64,000 nt of DNA, from positions 186,001-250,000 of the forward strand of contig NZ_CAJQZC010000010.1 in assembly GCF_907164555.1 (NCBI RefSeq), given 5' to 3'. The stretch comes from Paraburkholderia saeva. Its GTDB lineage: Bacteria; Pseudomonadota; Gammaproteobacteria; Burkholderiales; Burkholderiaceae. A program made the translations under genes and the position numbers. Position 1 is the first letter of the stretch; the number at the start of each line of letters is the position of its first letter. The notes below the pieces were generated by a model. That model did not search any database, was not told the DNA's origin, and worked only from the letters and a program-made list of their open reading frames with translations. Shown here piece by piece: positions 1-8,415 of the stretch.

Positions 1-2
1 TG

Positions 3-1148
3 AGCGAGCAGCGGCATCGCGAAGAACTCGAAGTGTCGAGCGAACGCATGCGGCGCTTTCTCGCGATTCTTGCGCACGAACTGCGCAATCCACTCGCACC
101 GTTACGCAACGCAGTCGGCGTGATGCGGCTCGAAACCGGGTTGAGTCCTTCACTCGAACAGACCCGTGACGTGATCGACCGCCAGGTCACGCACGTCACG
201 CGCCTTGTCGACGATCTGCTCGACGTGGGTCGTATCACATCAGGCAAGGTCGAACTCCGGCTCGAAGACATCGAGGTCGGCGAGCTCATGGCGCGCGCAA
301 TCGAGGTGTCGAAGCCGTTCACCGAATCGCGTAACCAGATCGTCCGGATCGTGGCGTGGGATGAACCAGTGCATGTGACGGCCGACCCGACACGGCTCGT
401 CCAGGTGCTGCAAAACCTGCTGCACAACGCGTCGAAATTTTCGCCTGAAGCGAGCACGATCTCGATCAGCGCACGCGCCGTGGACGGCCACGCGTTGCTG
501 CAGGTCCGCGACTCAGGTCGCGGCATCAGTGAGGATCTGCTCGATGCGGTTTTCGATCTGTTCGTGCAGGAACAACAGTGGCCATTGCCGGCGCAGGGCG
601 GCCTCGGCATCGGGCTCACGCTGTGCCGCTCGCTCGTCGAACTGCACGGCGGCACCATCAGCGCCGCCAGCGACGGCGCGGGCAAAGGTACGACCTTGAG
701 CGTTCGCCTGCCGCTCGCAACCGCACGCGCCACCCCTGTATCGCCTGAAACAGTGGACGTCGCGCGGGAGCCCGCTGCAGCGCCGCTGCGCGTGCTGATC
801 GTGGATGACAACCGCGATTCCGCGGACAGCCTCGGCACACTGCTCGAACTGATGGGTCACGACGTACGCGTCGCGTACGACGGTCCCCATGCGCTCGAAA
901 TTGCGCGCGACTTTACGGCCCAGGCCGCGCTGATCGATCTGGCGATGCCGAAAATGGACGGCTATGCGGTGATGGCCGCGTTGCGTGCACTGCCAGGATT
1001 CGACACGACGCTGTACGCGGCGATGACCGGCTTCGGCCACGCGAGCGATTTTGCCCAGACTCGCGCAGCTGGCTTCGAAGCGCATCTGGTGAAACCCGTC
1101 GAACTCGCGAAATTCGAAACCCTCCTGTTGCGCGCGCAGAACCGGTAA
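3..1148 (+). CDS. Hybrid sensor histidine kinase, 3' part (5' end outside window)
   Basis: C-terminal 381 residues of a two-component kinase; the reading frame is open to the window edge, so the sensor region lies upstream. The HisKA box AHELRNPLAPL puts the phospho-accepting His near residue 25 of the visible part. The ATP-binding domain follows (N-box NLLHNASKF, G1 DSGRGIS, G2 GGLGIGLTL), then a C-terminal receiver (VLIVDDNRDSADSL, acceptor Asp in IDLAMPKMDG) from about residue 260. The internal GTG at 33 is probably not the true start because coding sequence with a coiled-coil look (SEQRHREELE) precedes it. The H-D order suggests autophosphorylation followed by intramolecular transfer to the receiver. 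The input signal cannot be judged. Confidence 0.93.
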   Translation, partial: SEQRHREELEVSSERMRRFLAILAHELRNPLAPLRNAVGVMRLETGLSPSLEQTRDVIDRQVTHVTRLVDDLLDVGRITSGKVELRLEDIEVGELMARAIEVSKPFTESRNQIVRIVAWDEPVHVTADPTRLVQVLQNLLHNASKFSPEASTISISARAVDGHALLQVRDSGRGISEDLLDAVFDLFVQEQQWPLPAQGGLGIGLTLCRSLVELHGGTISAASDGAGKGTTLSVRLPLATARATPVSPETVDVAREPAAAPLRVLIVDDNRDSADSLGTLLELMGHDVRVAYDGPHALEIARDFTAQAALIDLAMPKMDGYAVMAALRALPGFDTTLYAAMTGFGHASDFAQTRAAGFEAHLVKPVELAKFETLLLRAQNR

Positions 1149-1191
1149 GCGTGGCGCGGCGACGCGTTTTTCAAACTCAACCTGGAAACTG

Positions 1192-1225
1192 AAAAAAAAT
1201 GCCGGCTCCAGAACGGAAGCCGGCA
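1192..1225 (-). terminator. Intrinsic terminator of the LysR gene
   Basis: On the minus strand a perfect 8-bp stem (TGCCGGCT/AGCCGGCA, 10-nt loop) is followed by eight T residues (plus-strand A-run 1192-1199). It lies 27 bp past the LysR stop. It also sits just after the plus-strand kinase gene, but the plus strand has no T-tract there. Confidence 0.85.
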
Positions 1226-1251
1226 AAAGAGCGACAGGAGAGGGGTAAAAA

Positions 1252-2214
1252 TCAGGCCCGCAATGCAGTCACGGTTGCGACCTTCGAGGCAACGGCCAGG
1301 ACAGATTCCTCGCGCCGCACAGCCCCTTCGAAATGAATCTTCAGATGATCGAGCCACGTGCGCACTTTCGCGTCGAGAAATTGCCGCGACGCGAAGAGCG
1401 CGTACAGCGTGAGCGGCTGCAAACGGTAGGGAGGCAATACGCGTACGAGCCGGCCCGCACTGATCGCTTCGACTGCCACGTGGAGCGGCAGCGCGCCAAT
1501 ACCCATGCCGAGTTCGAGCGCCGAAGCCGCTGATTCAAGCGTGTTCACACAGAACGCCGGCTTGATCGTCACCGTCACGGAGGCGTCGTTGCCGTCGAAG
1601 AGCACGAGATCGACCGACTCAGCGAACGCCGGGCCGAAGCTCACGAACGGATGGGCTTCGAGATCGAACGGTGTCTCGACGGTGGTGTCGCGTCGCAGGT
1701 AACCCGGTGCCGCGCACAGCACGCTATACGTCTCGCGAAGATTCACGCCAATGAACGACGAGTCACGCAATGCGGGCATCGCGACGATCGCCGTGTCGAA
1801 CCCGTCTTCGAGCAGGTCCGTGGTCTCGTCGGAGAGCGACAGGGCAACGTGAACGTGCGGGTACTGCTGCCGGTATTGTCCGATGGCAGGCACGAGGTAG
1901 TGCCGGCCGATCGCGGGCGACGCGTGCACGTGCAGCCGCCCGACTGGCTGAAGATGAACCGCACGCGCTTCGGCTTCGGCTTCGTCGATCGAAGCCAGGA
2001 TCGCGCGGCAGCGGCCCAGATAGCGCTTGCCCGCCTGGGTGAGCGCGATCTGGCGCGTCGTGCGATGCAGGAGACGCGTTTCCAGATGCTGCTCCAGCTC
2101 GGTGATGAGCCGTGAAGCAACACCGATACTCATTGTCAGTGAACGCGCGGCGGACGTGAAGCTCAGGTCTTCCGCGACGCGCACGAACAGTCGCATGTTC
2201 CGGTACAGGTCCAT
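1252..2214 (-). CDS. LysR-family transcriptional regulator
   Basis: 320 aa. An N-terminal winged helix-turn-helix (about residues 1-60, MDLYRNMRLFVRVAEDLSF onward) is followed by a LysR substrate-binding domain. The N-terminal style (MDLYRNM..FV.VAE..SFT.AAR.L) matches the CrgA/AaeR-like branch, whose members often control neighbouring oxidoreductase or efflux genes. No divergent target gene adjoins it: upstream is the end of the hemerythrin-hmp operon, whose terminator overlaps its 5' flank. The ATG at 2214 has no strong Shine-Dalgarno sequence. The ligand and target are unknown. Confidence 0.9.
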   Translation of the reverse strand: MDLYRNMRLFVRVAEDLSFTSAARSLTMSIGVASRLITELEQHLETRLLHRTTRQIALTQAGKRYLGRCRAILASIDEAEAEARAVHLQPVGRLHVHASPAIGRHYLVPAIGQYRQQYPHVHVALSLSDETTDLLEDGFDTAIVAMPALRDSSFIGVNLRETYSVLCAAPGYLRRDTTVETPFDLEAHPFVSFGPAFAESVDLVLFDGNDASVTVTIKPAFCVNTLESAASALELGMGIGALPLHVAVEAISAGRLVRVLPPYRLQPLTLYALFASRQFLDAKVRTWLDHLKIHFEGAVRREESVLAVASKVATVTALRA

Positions 2215-2229
2215 TGGGGGTCGCCAGGG

Positions 2230-2261
2230 AAAACGTGCGGGAGCAGAAGTGCCCCCGCACG
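2230..2261 (-). terminator. Terminator of hmp-hemerythrin operon
   Basis: On the minus strand the perfect 8-bp stem CGTGCGGG/CCCGCACG with a 12-nt loop is followed by TTTT (plus A-run 2230-2233). It lies 15 bp beyond the hemerythrin stop, in the 61-bp gap before the LysR start. Confidence 0.75.
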
Positions 2262-2275
2262 GCTACTGCCTGCTA

Positions 2276-2662
2276 CTACTCGCAATAATTCGCGAACGCG
2301 GGATAAAGACGTATTTCTTCGCGTGTCATGCGCTGGCGGAGCTGGGAAATGGTGCGTCCCAGATGCCGTGCGTAGTCGAGTCCGGATCCGCCGTTTGCAT
2401 AGGCGTCGAAGAATCCGTTCACGTCGGCGGTGATGTGTCGCATCTCCGTCGAATACATCGCGCCGAGTTCGCGCGTCTCCTCATGTCGCTGCATGACGGG
2501 GTACAGCTGTGTGTCTTCCCGTTTGAGGTGCGCCTGTACGAGGGCACGGGCCTGAACCAGTTTCTTTTTGCCTTCTTCGCTGGAAATGCCGAGTTTCTGG
2601 CATTCGTCCAGCAGTTTGAAGATCGCTTCGTGATCGTGCCGCAGCGTGTCGGTGAAAGACAT
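2276..2662 (-). CDS. Hemerythrin-domain (HHE) protein
   Basis: 128 aa, single-domain hemerythrin-like four-helix bundle. Candidate di-iron ligands are visible in RHDHEAIF (His9/His11), AHLKREDTQLYP (His and Glu), EMRHI and the C-terminal EEIRLYPAF. Proteins of this size bind O2 or NO at a carboxylate-bridged di-iron site, and relatives beside NO-responsive genes help in nitrosative-stress defence or iron-centre repair. It follows hmp after 30 bp on the same strand and shares a terminator, so it is very probably in one operon with the NO dioxygenase. Calling it a NO scavenger or sensor is inference from context. Confidence 0.88.
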   Translation of the reverse strand: MSFTDTLRHDHEAIFKLLDECQKLGISSEEGKKKLVQARALVQAHLKREDTQLYPVMQRHEETRELGAMYSTEMRHITADVNGFFDAYANGGSGLDYARHLGRTISQLRQRMTREEIRLYPAFANYCE

Positions 2663-2692
2663 GTCTCGTTACCCGTTGTGATTGGACAGGGC

Positions 2693-3874
2693 TTATTCGA
2701 GTGCGGAAGCCGGGCCGAAGAATTCATATCGGCTCTGGTTTTCGGGCACGCCCAGTTCCTTCAGGTGCTTCTTGATCGCCTTCATGAAGCCGATCGGTCC
2801 GAGGAAATACGCATCGATGTCGCGCGTTTCCGGCAGCCATTCGTTCAGACGCGCCTGATCGAGCAGCCCGTATGCGTGCGCTTCGGCGTCGCCCTCGCGT
2901 TGATGCTCGTAGCAGTAGTACGCGTTCAGCTGCGGATGACGCCCGGCGAGCGCGTCGATCCAGTCGCGGAACGCATGCACGCCGCCGTGACGCGCCGAGT
3001 GAATGAAGTGCACCGGACGGTCCGTCTCGAGGGCGGCTTCGAGCATGGCGAGCGTCGGCGTAATGCCCACGCCGCCGCTGATCAGCACAAGCGGCTTCTC
3101 GCTGTGTTCGAGCTTGAATTCGCCGGAAGGCGCGTACAGTTCGATCGTGTCGCCTTCATGGACGTAGTCATGCAGATGGTTCGACACGCGGCCGCCCGGC
3201 TCGCGCTTCACGCTGATGCGGTATTCGTGCGTGCTCGATGCAGCGGACAGCGAATAGTTGCGGCGCATTTCTTCGCCGTCGATGAACACCTGCATGCCGA
3301 TGTACTGGCCCGGATGGAACTCGAGCAGATCGCCGCCGTCGACGGGGCTGAAGTGGAACGACGTGATTTCTTCGCTTTCGCGCACCTTGCGCACAATGCG
3401 GAACGTGCGCGCACCGCGCCAGCCGCCGCGCGCGTTTTCTTTCTCGGTGTAAATGTTTTCTTCAAGACCGATCAGCAGATCGGCCAGTTGCTGATAGGCT
3501 GCTCCCCATGCTTCGATCACAGCGTCGGTTGCGATCTCCGGTCCGAGCACTTCGCGAATTGCGCGCAGCAGGCAGCCGCCAACGATCGGATAATGTTCAG
3601 GCAGGATCTGCAGCGCGACGTGCTTGTTGATGATCGTCGCGACGAGGCCGCCCAGTTGTTCCAGTTCGTCGATGTGGCGCGCGTACATCAGCACGCCGTT
3701 GGCAAGCGCGCGCGGCTGTGCGCCGCTGGCCTGGTGAGCCTGATTGAAAAGCGGGCGCACCGACGGGTATTCGCTCAGCATCATGTTGTAGAAATGCGTG
3801 GTCAGCGCTTCGCCGCCGCTTTCGAGAAGCGGGACGGTTGCCTTGACGATGGCGCGATGTTCGGATGAAAGCAT
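2693..3874 (-). CDS. hmp: Flavohaemoglobin, nitric oxide dioxygenase
   Basis: 393 aa, the usual length for Hmp. It oxidises NO to nitrate with O2 and NAD(P)H in the cytoplasm. The globin domain (1-140) keeps the canonical distal Tyr29 and Gln53, proximal His85 (NKHVALQI) and Tyr95. The FAD domain has RRNYSLS and HPGQY; the NAD(P) domain has SGGVGITP and the C-terminal YEFFGP. The ATG at 3874 begins the globin alignment exactly (MLSSEHRAIVKATVP). It is divergent from norR and upstream of a hemerythrin gene, which is the expected context for NO-induced expression. Confidence 0.97.
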   Translation of the reverse strand: MLSSEHRAIVKATVPLLESGGEALTTHFYNMMLSEYPSVRPLFNQAHQASGAQPRALANGVLMYARHIDELEQLGGLVATIINKHVALQILPEHYPIVGGCLLRAIREVLGPEIATDAVIEAWGAAYQQLADLLIGLEENIYTEKENARGGWRGARTFRIVRKVRESEEITSFHFSPVDGGDLLEFHPGQYIGMQVFIDGEEMRRNYSLSAASSTHEYRISVKREPGGRVSNHLHDYVHEGDTIELYAPSGEFKLEHSEKPLVLISGGVGITPTLAMLEAALETDRPVHFIHSARHGGVHAFRDWIDALAGRHPQLNAYYCYEHQREGDAEAHAYGLLDQARLNEWLPETRDIDAYFLGPIGFMKAIKKHLKELGVPENQSRYEFFGPASALE

Positions 3875-4012
3875 CTGTAGATTCCTTATCGTTGCGGTTG
3901 GAAGAGGGAATCGCCTTGCTGGCGGTCTCCGTCGTTCTGGCTTTTATATACACGTTTCATGCCAGCTGGAAATTCCTTTAGAATCAAGTGCCTTTGAATT
4001 GGTGTAGTTGAT
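3875..4012. promoter_or_regulatory. Divergent hmp/norR control region
   Basis: 138 bp between two divergent starts, more AT-rich than its flanks. Toward hmp (minus strand) there is a near-consensus -10 TATATA/TATAAA around 3937-3945 without a good -35. An imperfect dyad centred on the perfect 8-mer CCAGCTGG lies at 3962-3969. No GGT-N7-ACC NorR box or complete sigma-54 TGGC-N8-TTGC element was found, so how NorR would act here is open. Confidence 0.45.
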
Positions 4013-5599
4013 ATGACCCGAGTCGAAAAGACTGCCAACGTAGTCACTCTGACTATTCATGCGGTTCTGGACGCGCTGATTCCACTGGTCGAGGACCTGT
4101 CGCGCGAGTTGCCGCCCACCGAGCGTTTCCGGCGGCTGCTCGACACCTTGCGCACGCTTTTTCCGGGTGACGCCGCCGCGCTGCTGCGGCTAGAAGGCGA
4201 CACACTCGTGCCGCTTGCGATCAACGGCTTGAGCAGCGACACGCTCGGCCGGCGCTTTCGTGTGAGCGACCATCCGCGCTTCGCGCAACTGCTTTCGCAG
4301 CGCGAACCGACCCGCTTCGCCGCCGATTCCGGCCTGCCCGATCCGTACGACGGTCTCGTGCAGGGCGTCGAGGGCGATCTCGAGGTGCACGACTGCCTCG
4401 GCTGCCCGCTCTATATCGACGGCCGCCTGTGGGGCCTGCTGACGCTCGACGCGCTCGACCCGTCCCAGTTCGACGCGCTCGACCTGCCTTCGCTGCAGGC
4501 GTTCCTGAGTCTCGCAGCCGCTACCGTGAGCGTGGTCGACCGGATCGACACGCTCGCGCGCAATTCGGAGGAAGAGCACGCGCGTGCCGAGGCGTACCGA
4601 CTGGCGAGCAGCACGATGCGTCGCGAGATGATCGGCAGCAGCGCACCGCATAAGCGCCTGATCGACGAAATCTCCGTGGTTGCCAGCAGCGATCTGACCG
4701 TGCTGATTACGGGCGAGACGGGCGTCGGCAAGGAACTCGTCGCCAATGCGATTCACGGGCTGTCGACGCGCGCCGGCAAACCGATGATCAGCCTGAACTG
4801 CGCGGCACTGCCCGATACGCTCGTCGAAAGCGAACTGTTCGGTCACGTGCGCGGCGCGTTTTCGGGCGCCTCGGCGGACCGGCGCGGCAAATTCGAACTC
4901 GCGGATGGCGGCACGCTCTTTCTCGACGAAGTGGGCGAACTGCCGCTCGGCGTGCAGGCGAAGCTGCTGCGCGTGCTGCAGAACGGGCAGATCCAGCGCA
5001 TCGGGTCGGACAGCGAACATAGCGTCGACGTGCGACTGATCGCCGCGACCAACCGCGATCTCGCCGAGGAAGTGCGCGAAGGCCGCTTTCGCGCTGACTT
5101 CTATCACCGCTTGAGCGTGTATCCGCTGTGGGCGCCGCCGCTGCGCGAACGCGGCCGTGACGTGCTGCTGATCGCCGGCTTTTTTCTCGAGGAGAACCGC
5201 TCACGGCTCGGCCTCTTGAGCCTGCGGCTTTCGAACGAGGCGCAGGCGGCGCTGCTTGCATACACGTGGCCAGGCAACGTGCGCGAACTGGAGCATCTGA
5301 TCGGGCGCAGCGCGCTAAAAGCGCTGGTGCGCCACGGACAGCGTCCGCGCATTCTCACGATCACGCAGGACGATCTGGCGCTGTCCGATGCGCGTCATGC
5401 GTTGTCTGCGCAGACGGGCGCAGCAAACGGCAGCGCAGACGCGCCCGTGGACTTCCGCTCGGCGGTGGAGCACTACGAACGCACGCTCATCGGCGAAGCG
5501 CTCGCGCGTAACGATCGCAACTGGGCATCGGCTGCGCGCGAGCTTGGCATGGATCGCGCTAACCTGAACAGGCTCGCAAAGCGTCTCGGTTTGAAGTGA
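4013..5599 (+). CDS. norR: NO-responsive sigma-54 activator NorR
   Basis: 528 aa, family-typical length. An N-terminal GAF domain (about 25-180), which in NorR holds the non-haem iron that senses NO, precedes an AAA+ domain (about 205-440) with Walker A GETGVGKE, Walker B GGTLFLDEVGEL and arginine-finger region, then a Fis-type HTH (about 500-528, WASAARELGMDRANLNRLAKRL). The sigma-54 contact loop reads GAFSGA (about 281-286) instead of the usual GAFTGA, a conservative Thr-to-Ser change. It is divergent from hmp; no norVW or norB gene is in the window, so hmp-hemerythrin is the obvious local target. Confidence 0.93.
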   Translation: MTRVEKTANVVTLTIHAVLDALIPLVEDLSRELPPTERFRRLLDTLRTLFPGDAAALLRLEGDTLVPLAINGLSSDTLGRRFRVSDHPRFAQLLSQREPTRFAADSGLPDPYDGLVQGVEGDLEVHDCLGCPLYIDGRLWGLLTLDALDPSQFDALDLPSLQAFLSLAAATVSVVDRIDTLARNSEEEHARAEAYRLASSTMRREMIGSSAPHKRLIDEISVVASSDLTVLITGETGVGKELVANAIHGLSTRAGKPMISLNCAALPDTLVESELFGHVRGAFSGASADRRGKFELADGGTLFLDEVGELPLGVQAKLLRVLQNGQIQRIGSDSEHSVDVRLIAATNRDLAEEVREGRFRADFYHRLSVYPLWAPPLRERGRDVLLIAGFFLEENRSRLGLLSLRLSNEAQAALLAYTWPGNVRELEHLIGRSALKALVRHGQRPRILTITQDDLALSDARHALSAQTGAANGSADAPVDFRSAVEHYERTLIGEALARNDRNWASAARELGMDRANLNRLAKRLGLK

Positions 5600-5719
5600 G
5601 GCGTGCATGGGTGTGGATGCGAGCGCGGCGTCGCGCCGAGGCACTTGCGGCGGGCAGGCGTTGGCAGTCGCAAGCGCCTTGAGCGTTGCAGATTTCATCG
5701 CGCAGGCGGGATCGCGTCG

Positions 5720-6691
5720 TCAGTCGGCCGCTTCGCGAGGGGTGACGGATTCGCCCCATCCTGCCACCTTCGCGATCGTGCGTACGACCAGATAGCCAAT
5801 AAACAGATTCGCGCCGGCGAATACCGGCAGCGCGAGGATCTGCGCGGCGGCCACGCCCGCCAGCGCGAGTTTCACGCAGGTGACCGTCGCCGAGGCGACG
5901 CCGAACGAATACGACCACCACATGTACGAAAACGTATGCCGTCCCAGCCACGGGCCGAGGCGCATGCCGATCAGGATCTGAAAGAGTCCGTATCCCAGCA
6001 GCATGATGAGCCACGGCTGTGTCGAGCCGGGGGCAATCGCGAGGATCGCCGCGGAACACACCACGGGCGGCGCGAACTGGATGCCGAGCAGCGGACGCTG
6101 CGCATCGGGCAGCGATGTGCCGTGCCACAGACGGCGGATCACGAGCGGCTCCGTCGCCAGCCAGAAGAACACGCCAGCGCCGATAAAGAGCCACGCCCAG
6201 TCGGCATGGCCCAGCACACCGAGCGCACCGGCCGACGTGAAATTGCCCGCAACGGTGGGCAGATAGAGCGTGGGCGCGACGTCTTCGGGCTCACGGCCGC
6301 CTTGCCACAACTCGCCGGTATGCCAGACGGAAAACAGCAGATGCCAGGCGATACCGGCCGCTGCGAGCGCCCATGCAAGCGGACGCGACCACGGCAGCAC
6401 CGCCTGCACGATCAGGAGCGTCGAGATGCCGGGCAATGCGGGCGTGCCACCCGCCACAGGATGCCGGAATTCCCCGATCACACGCGCTGGATGGCGCACC
6501 GCGTTCACCACATACCCAATCAGCAGCGCAAGCCATACGGCGGTTGCACTGAGCAGCACCGTTTCACCGATGACAGCGGGCATGTGCCACAGCTTCACCG
6601 ACACGCGCCATGACTGCCCGACCCCCGAGAGGCCGAGCACGACACTGAAGAGCGACGCAGGCAACGGTAAGGACGCGGGTGCAGGTTTCAT
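5720..6691 (-). CDS. TehA/SLAC1-type (TDT family) transporter
   Basis: 323 aa, almost wholly hydrophobic, with about ten predicted membrane segments as in the tellurite-resistance/dicarboxylate transporter family. Recognisable family stretches are the N-terminal LPASLFSVVLGLSGVGQSWR, the WHLLFSVWHTGE segment, TLYLPTVAGNF and FSYMWWSYSFG. TDT proteins are anion channels or exporters in the inner membrane; E. coli TehA gives tellurite resistance when overexpressed. The frame continues 69 codons upstream, but MKPAPASLPL at 6691 starts the family homology and the upstream part lies in the next gene. No tehB methyltransferase is adjacent. The substrate is not predictable. Confidence 0.85.
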   Translation of the reverse strand: MKPAPASLPLPASLFSVVLGLSGVGQSWRVSVKLWHMPAVIGETVLLSATAVWLALLIGYVVNAVRHPARVIGEFRHPVAGGTPALPGISTLLIVQAVLPWSRPLAWALAAAGIAWHLLFSVWHTGELWQGGREPEDVAPTLYLPTVAGNFTSAGALGVLGHADWAWLFIGAGVFFWLATEPLVIRRLWHGTSLPDAQRPLLGIQFAPPVVCSAAILAIAPGSTQPWLIMLLGYGLFQILIGMRLGPWLGRHTFSYMWWSYSFGVASATVTCVKLALAGVAAAQILALPVFAGANLFIGYLVVRTIAKVAGWGESVTPREAAD

Positions 6692-6729
6692 CGAAGCGAT
6701 GTTATCGGGGACGTGCAAAACCTGCAGAC

Positions 6730-7167
6730 TCAGGCCGGCGTTTTGCGGAATGCGATCGCAAAGCGGTTCCACGTATTGATCGCATTGATGAGGAGCGTCA
6801 GGTCGACGATTTCCTCGTCGCTGAAGTGCGGGCGGACCGCTTCCCACACGGCATCGGGCACGTGATCCTGCGACACCAGCGTGAGCGCTTCGGTCCATTC
6901 GAGCGCGGCGCGTTCGCGGTCCGTGAAGAACGGCGTTTCACGCCATACGACGACCGTCGCGAGACGGCGTTCCGTCTCGCCGCCCTTGCGTGCGTCGGCG
7001 ACGTGCATGTCGACGCAGAACGCGCAGCCGTTGATCTGGGACGCACGCAGACGGACCAGTTCAGCCAGCGATTTTTCGATGCCCGATTTGCCGATACGCT
7101 CTTCGAGGGCGAGGACAGCCTTGATGGCGTCCGGATTGGCGGAGTAGAAGTCGAGACGTGAAGACAT
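6730..7167 (-). CDS. AhpD-like carboxymuconolactone-decarboxylase-family protein
   Basis: 145 aa, all-helical CMD/AhpD fold with the redox motif NGCAFCVDMH (Cys48, Cys51, His55), characteristic of the alkylhydroperoxidase AhpD core. Such proteins act as thiol peroxidases or disulfide partners in the cytoplasm; the physiological substrate of this branch is usually unknown. The start at 7167 (MSSRLDFYSANP) is chosen because GAGGAAAA lies at proper distance before it; an in-frame TTG 15 bp upstream would place that Shine-Dalgarno sequence inside the gene. It lies 38 bp before the TehA-like gene on the same strand, so the two may be cotranscribed. Confidence 0.9.
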   Translation of the reverse strand: MSSRLDFYSANPDAIKAVLALEERIGKSGIEKSLAELVRLRASQINGCAFCVDMHVADARKGGETERRLATVVVWRETPFFTDRERAALEWTEALTLVSQDHVPDAVWEAVRPHFSDEEIVDLTLLINAINTWNRFAIAFRKTPA

Positions 7168-7691
7168 GACAGTTTTCCTCAAGATTGATGTGCGCGAAGC
7201 GGCACGGCAGGATCAAGATTAGGCGAAGAGGTGGTTCCTGAAAATGACCGGTTTTTTATTTTTTCAGGTAACCAGTTGGCTGGCATGCTGCCGCGCACAA
7301 AGGCGCGGGGAAAACGCTAACGGTCACGCCGGTGCAATAGGCCAATTGCCGTACCACAATCAAAAGCGCACAGCTTGCAGGCGACCATTATTGTTGTTTT
7401 CCGCGACGCAATCTTTTCCAGTTTCAGGAAAATATGCGAGATTGTTCACGCGAAAATCGATATGTATTTGAATACGCACGTCCGAAAGCGATATGGTAAT
7501 TTCGGCTGCGATTCCCTATAACTCATACAGCCGTACTGCAGCCTTAGAATGCGCCGGACCCTGATGATTGCCACGGGCAATGCATCAACCGGTGACAAGA
7601 AATTTGCGCATGGCGGTATCAAGAGCTTCGCCGCGTTGCCGGCTGCCGTTTGCGCGACAGACCAATGCATCAGCAACCTGAGAGGGTCGAG
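7168..7691. promoter_or_regulatory. 524-bp dyad-rich control region upstream of the oxidase operon
   Basis: No credible gene. The segment is clearly more AT-rich than its surroundings and holds three notable inverted repeats: 7233-7273 (GGTTCCTGAAAA against a copy with one inserted base, 16-nt loop), 7414-7432 (TTTTCC-N7-GGAAAA) and 7562-7587 (TGATGATTGCC against GGCAATgCATCA). A possible -10 TATAAC lies near 7518. It serves the divergent AhpD-like gene and the cytochrome/oxidase operon. No TTGAT-N4-ATCAA FNR/Anr box was found. Confidence 0.5.
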
Positions 7692-8402
7692 GTGGTTAAA
7701 CGGCGGACACTCATTGCGATCGCGCTTCTTGCGTGTTCGAGCCTGACGGCGTTTGCCGCGGACCCGGCTTCCGGTCAGGCGCCCGATACGATGCATGCCC
7801 GGGTGCTCGCCTGCGCGGCCTGTCATGGCCAGCGCGGCGAGGGCACCGATAACGACTACTTCCCGCGTCTGTCCGGCAAGCCCGCCGGGTATCTGTACAA
7901 CCAGCTGCTCGCGTTCCGTGATGGCCGGCGCAAATATCCGCCGATGAACTATCTGCTCGCGTATCTCCCCGACGCCTACCTGCAAAAGATCGCCGACTAC
8001 TTCGCCGCGGAACGCCCGCCGTTTCCGCCACCTGCCGCGCCAACGGTGGATCAGGCCACGCTCGCGCTCGGGCAGACGCTGGTCACGCGGGGCGACGCAG
8101 CGCGTCAGATTCCGGCCTGCGTGGCGTGTCATGGCGGCGCGCTGACGGGCATGGAACCGGCCATACCGGGCCTGCTCGGGCTGCACGCGGACTACCTGAG
8201 CGCGCAGCTTGGCGCATGGCGTTACGGCACGCGCGGCACGGCCGCGCCCGATTGCATGAAGGTCGTCGCGACCCACCTGACCGAGCGGGATATCACCGCG
8301 GTCGCCGCATGGCTCGCGTCGCAGAAAGCACCCGCCGATCCGTCTCCGGTCGCGGCCGGTTCGCTCAAGATGCCGCTTGCATGCGGCAGCGTCCCTCACT
8401 AA
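7692..8402 (+). CDS. Periplasmic dihaem cytochrome c
   Basis: 236 aa. A cleavable signal peptide (VVKRRTLIAIALLACSSLTA, cut near FAADP) is followed by two cytochrome c domains with CAACH (Cys41) and CVACH (Cys143), each with later Met candidates for the sixth ligand (for example PPMNY). It resembles the c4-type dihaem cytochromes that feed terminal oxidases. The GTG at 7692 is preferred: GAGAGGG is 7 nt upstream and it gives a normal signal peptide, whereas TTG 7650 or ATG 7665 would add a charged tail. It is the first gene of the oxidase operon, 13 bp before the next gene. Confidence 0.88.
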   Translation: MVKRRTLIAIALLACSSLTAFAADPASGQAPDTMHARVLACAACHGQRGEGTDNDYFPRLSGKPAGYLYNQLLAFRDGRRKYPPMNYLLAYLPDAYLQKIADYFAAERPPFPPPAAPTVDQATLALGQTLVTRGDAARQIPACVACHGGALTGMEPAIPGLLGLHADYLSAQLGAWRYGTRGTAAPDCMKVVATHLTERDITAVAAWLASQKAPADPSPVAAGSLKMPLACGSVPH

Positions 8403-8415
8403 CCGGAGAACCGAA

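Noticed and set aside
2027..3868. Plus-strand open frame of 613 codons
   Set aside because: It is the antisense shadow of hmp and hemerythrin; Val/Arg/His-rich composition without domain logic.
3875..4012. Sigma-54 promoter (TGGCAT near the hmp start)
   Set aside because: The required GC of the -12 element is absent at the proper spacing.
7244..7471. 75-codon frame in the oxidase control region
   Set aside because: No ribosome site, odd composition, and it spans two inverted repeats.
7168..7691. FNR/Anr box
   Set aside because: TTGAT and ATCAA occur but much too far apart to form a site.
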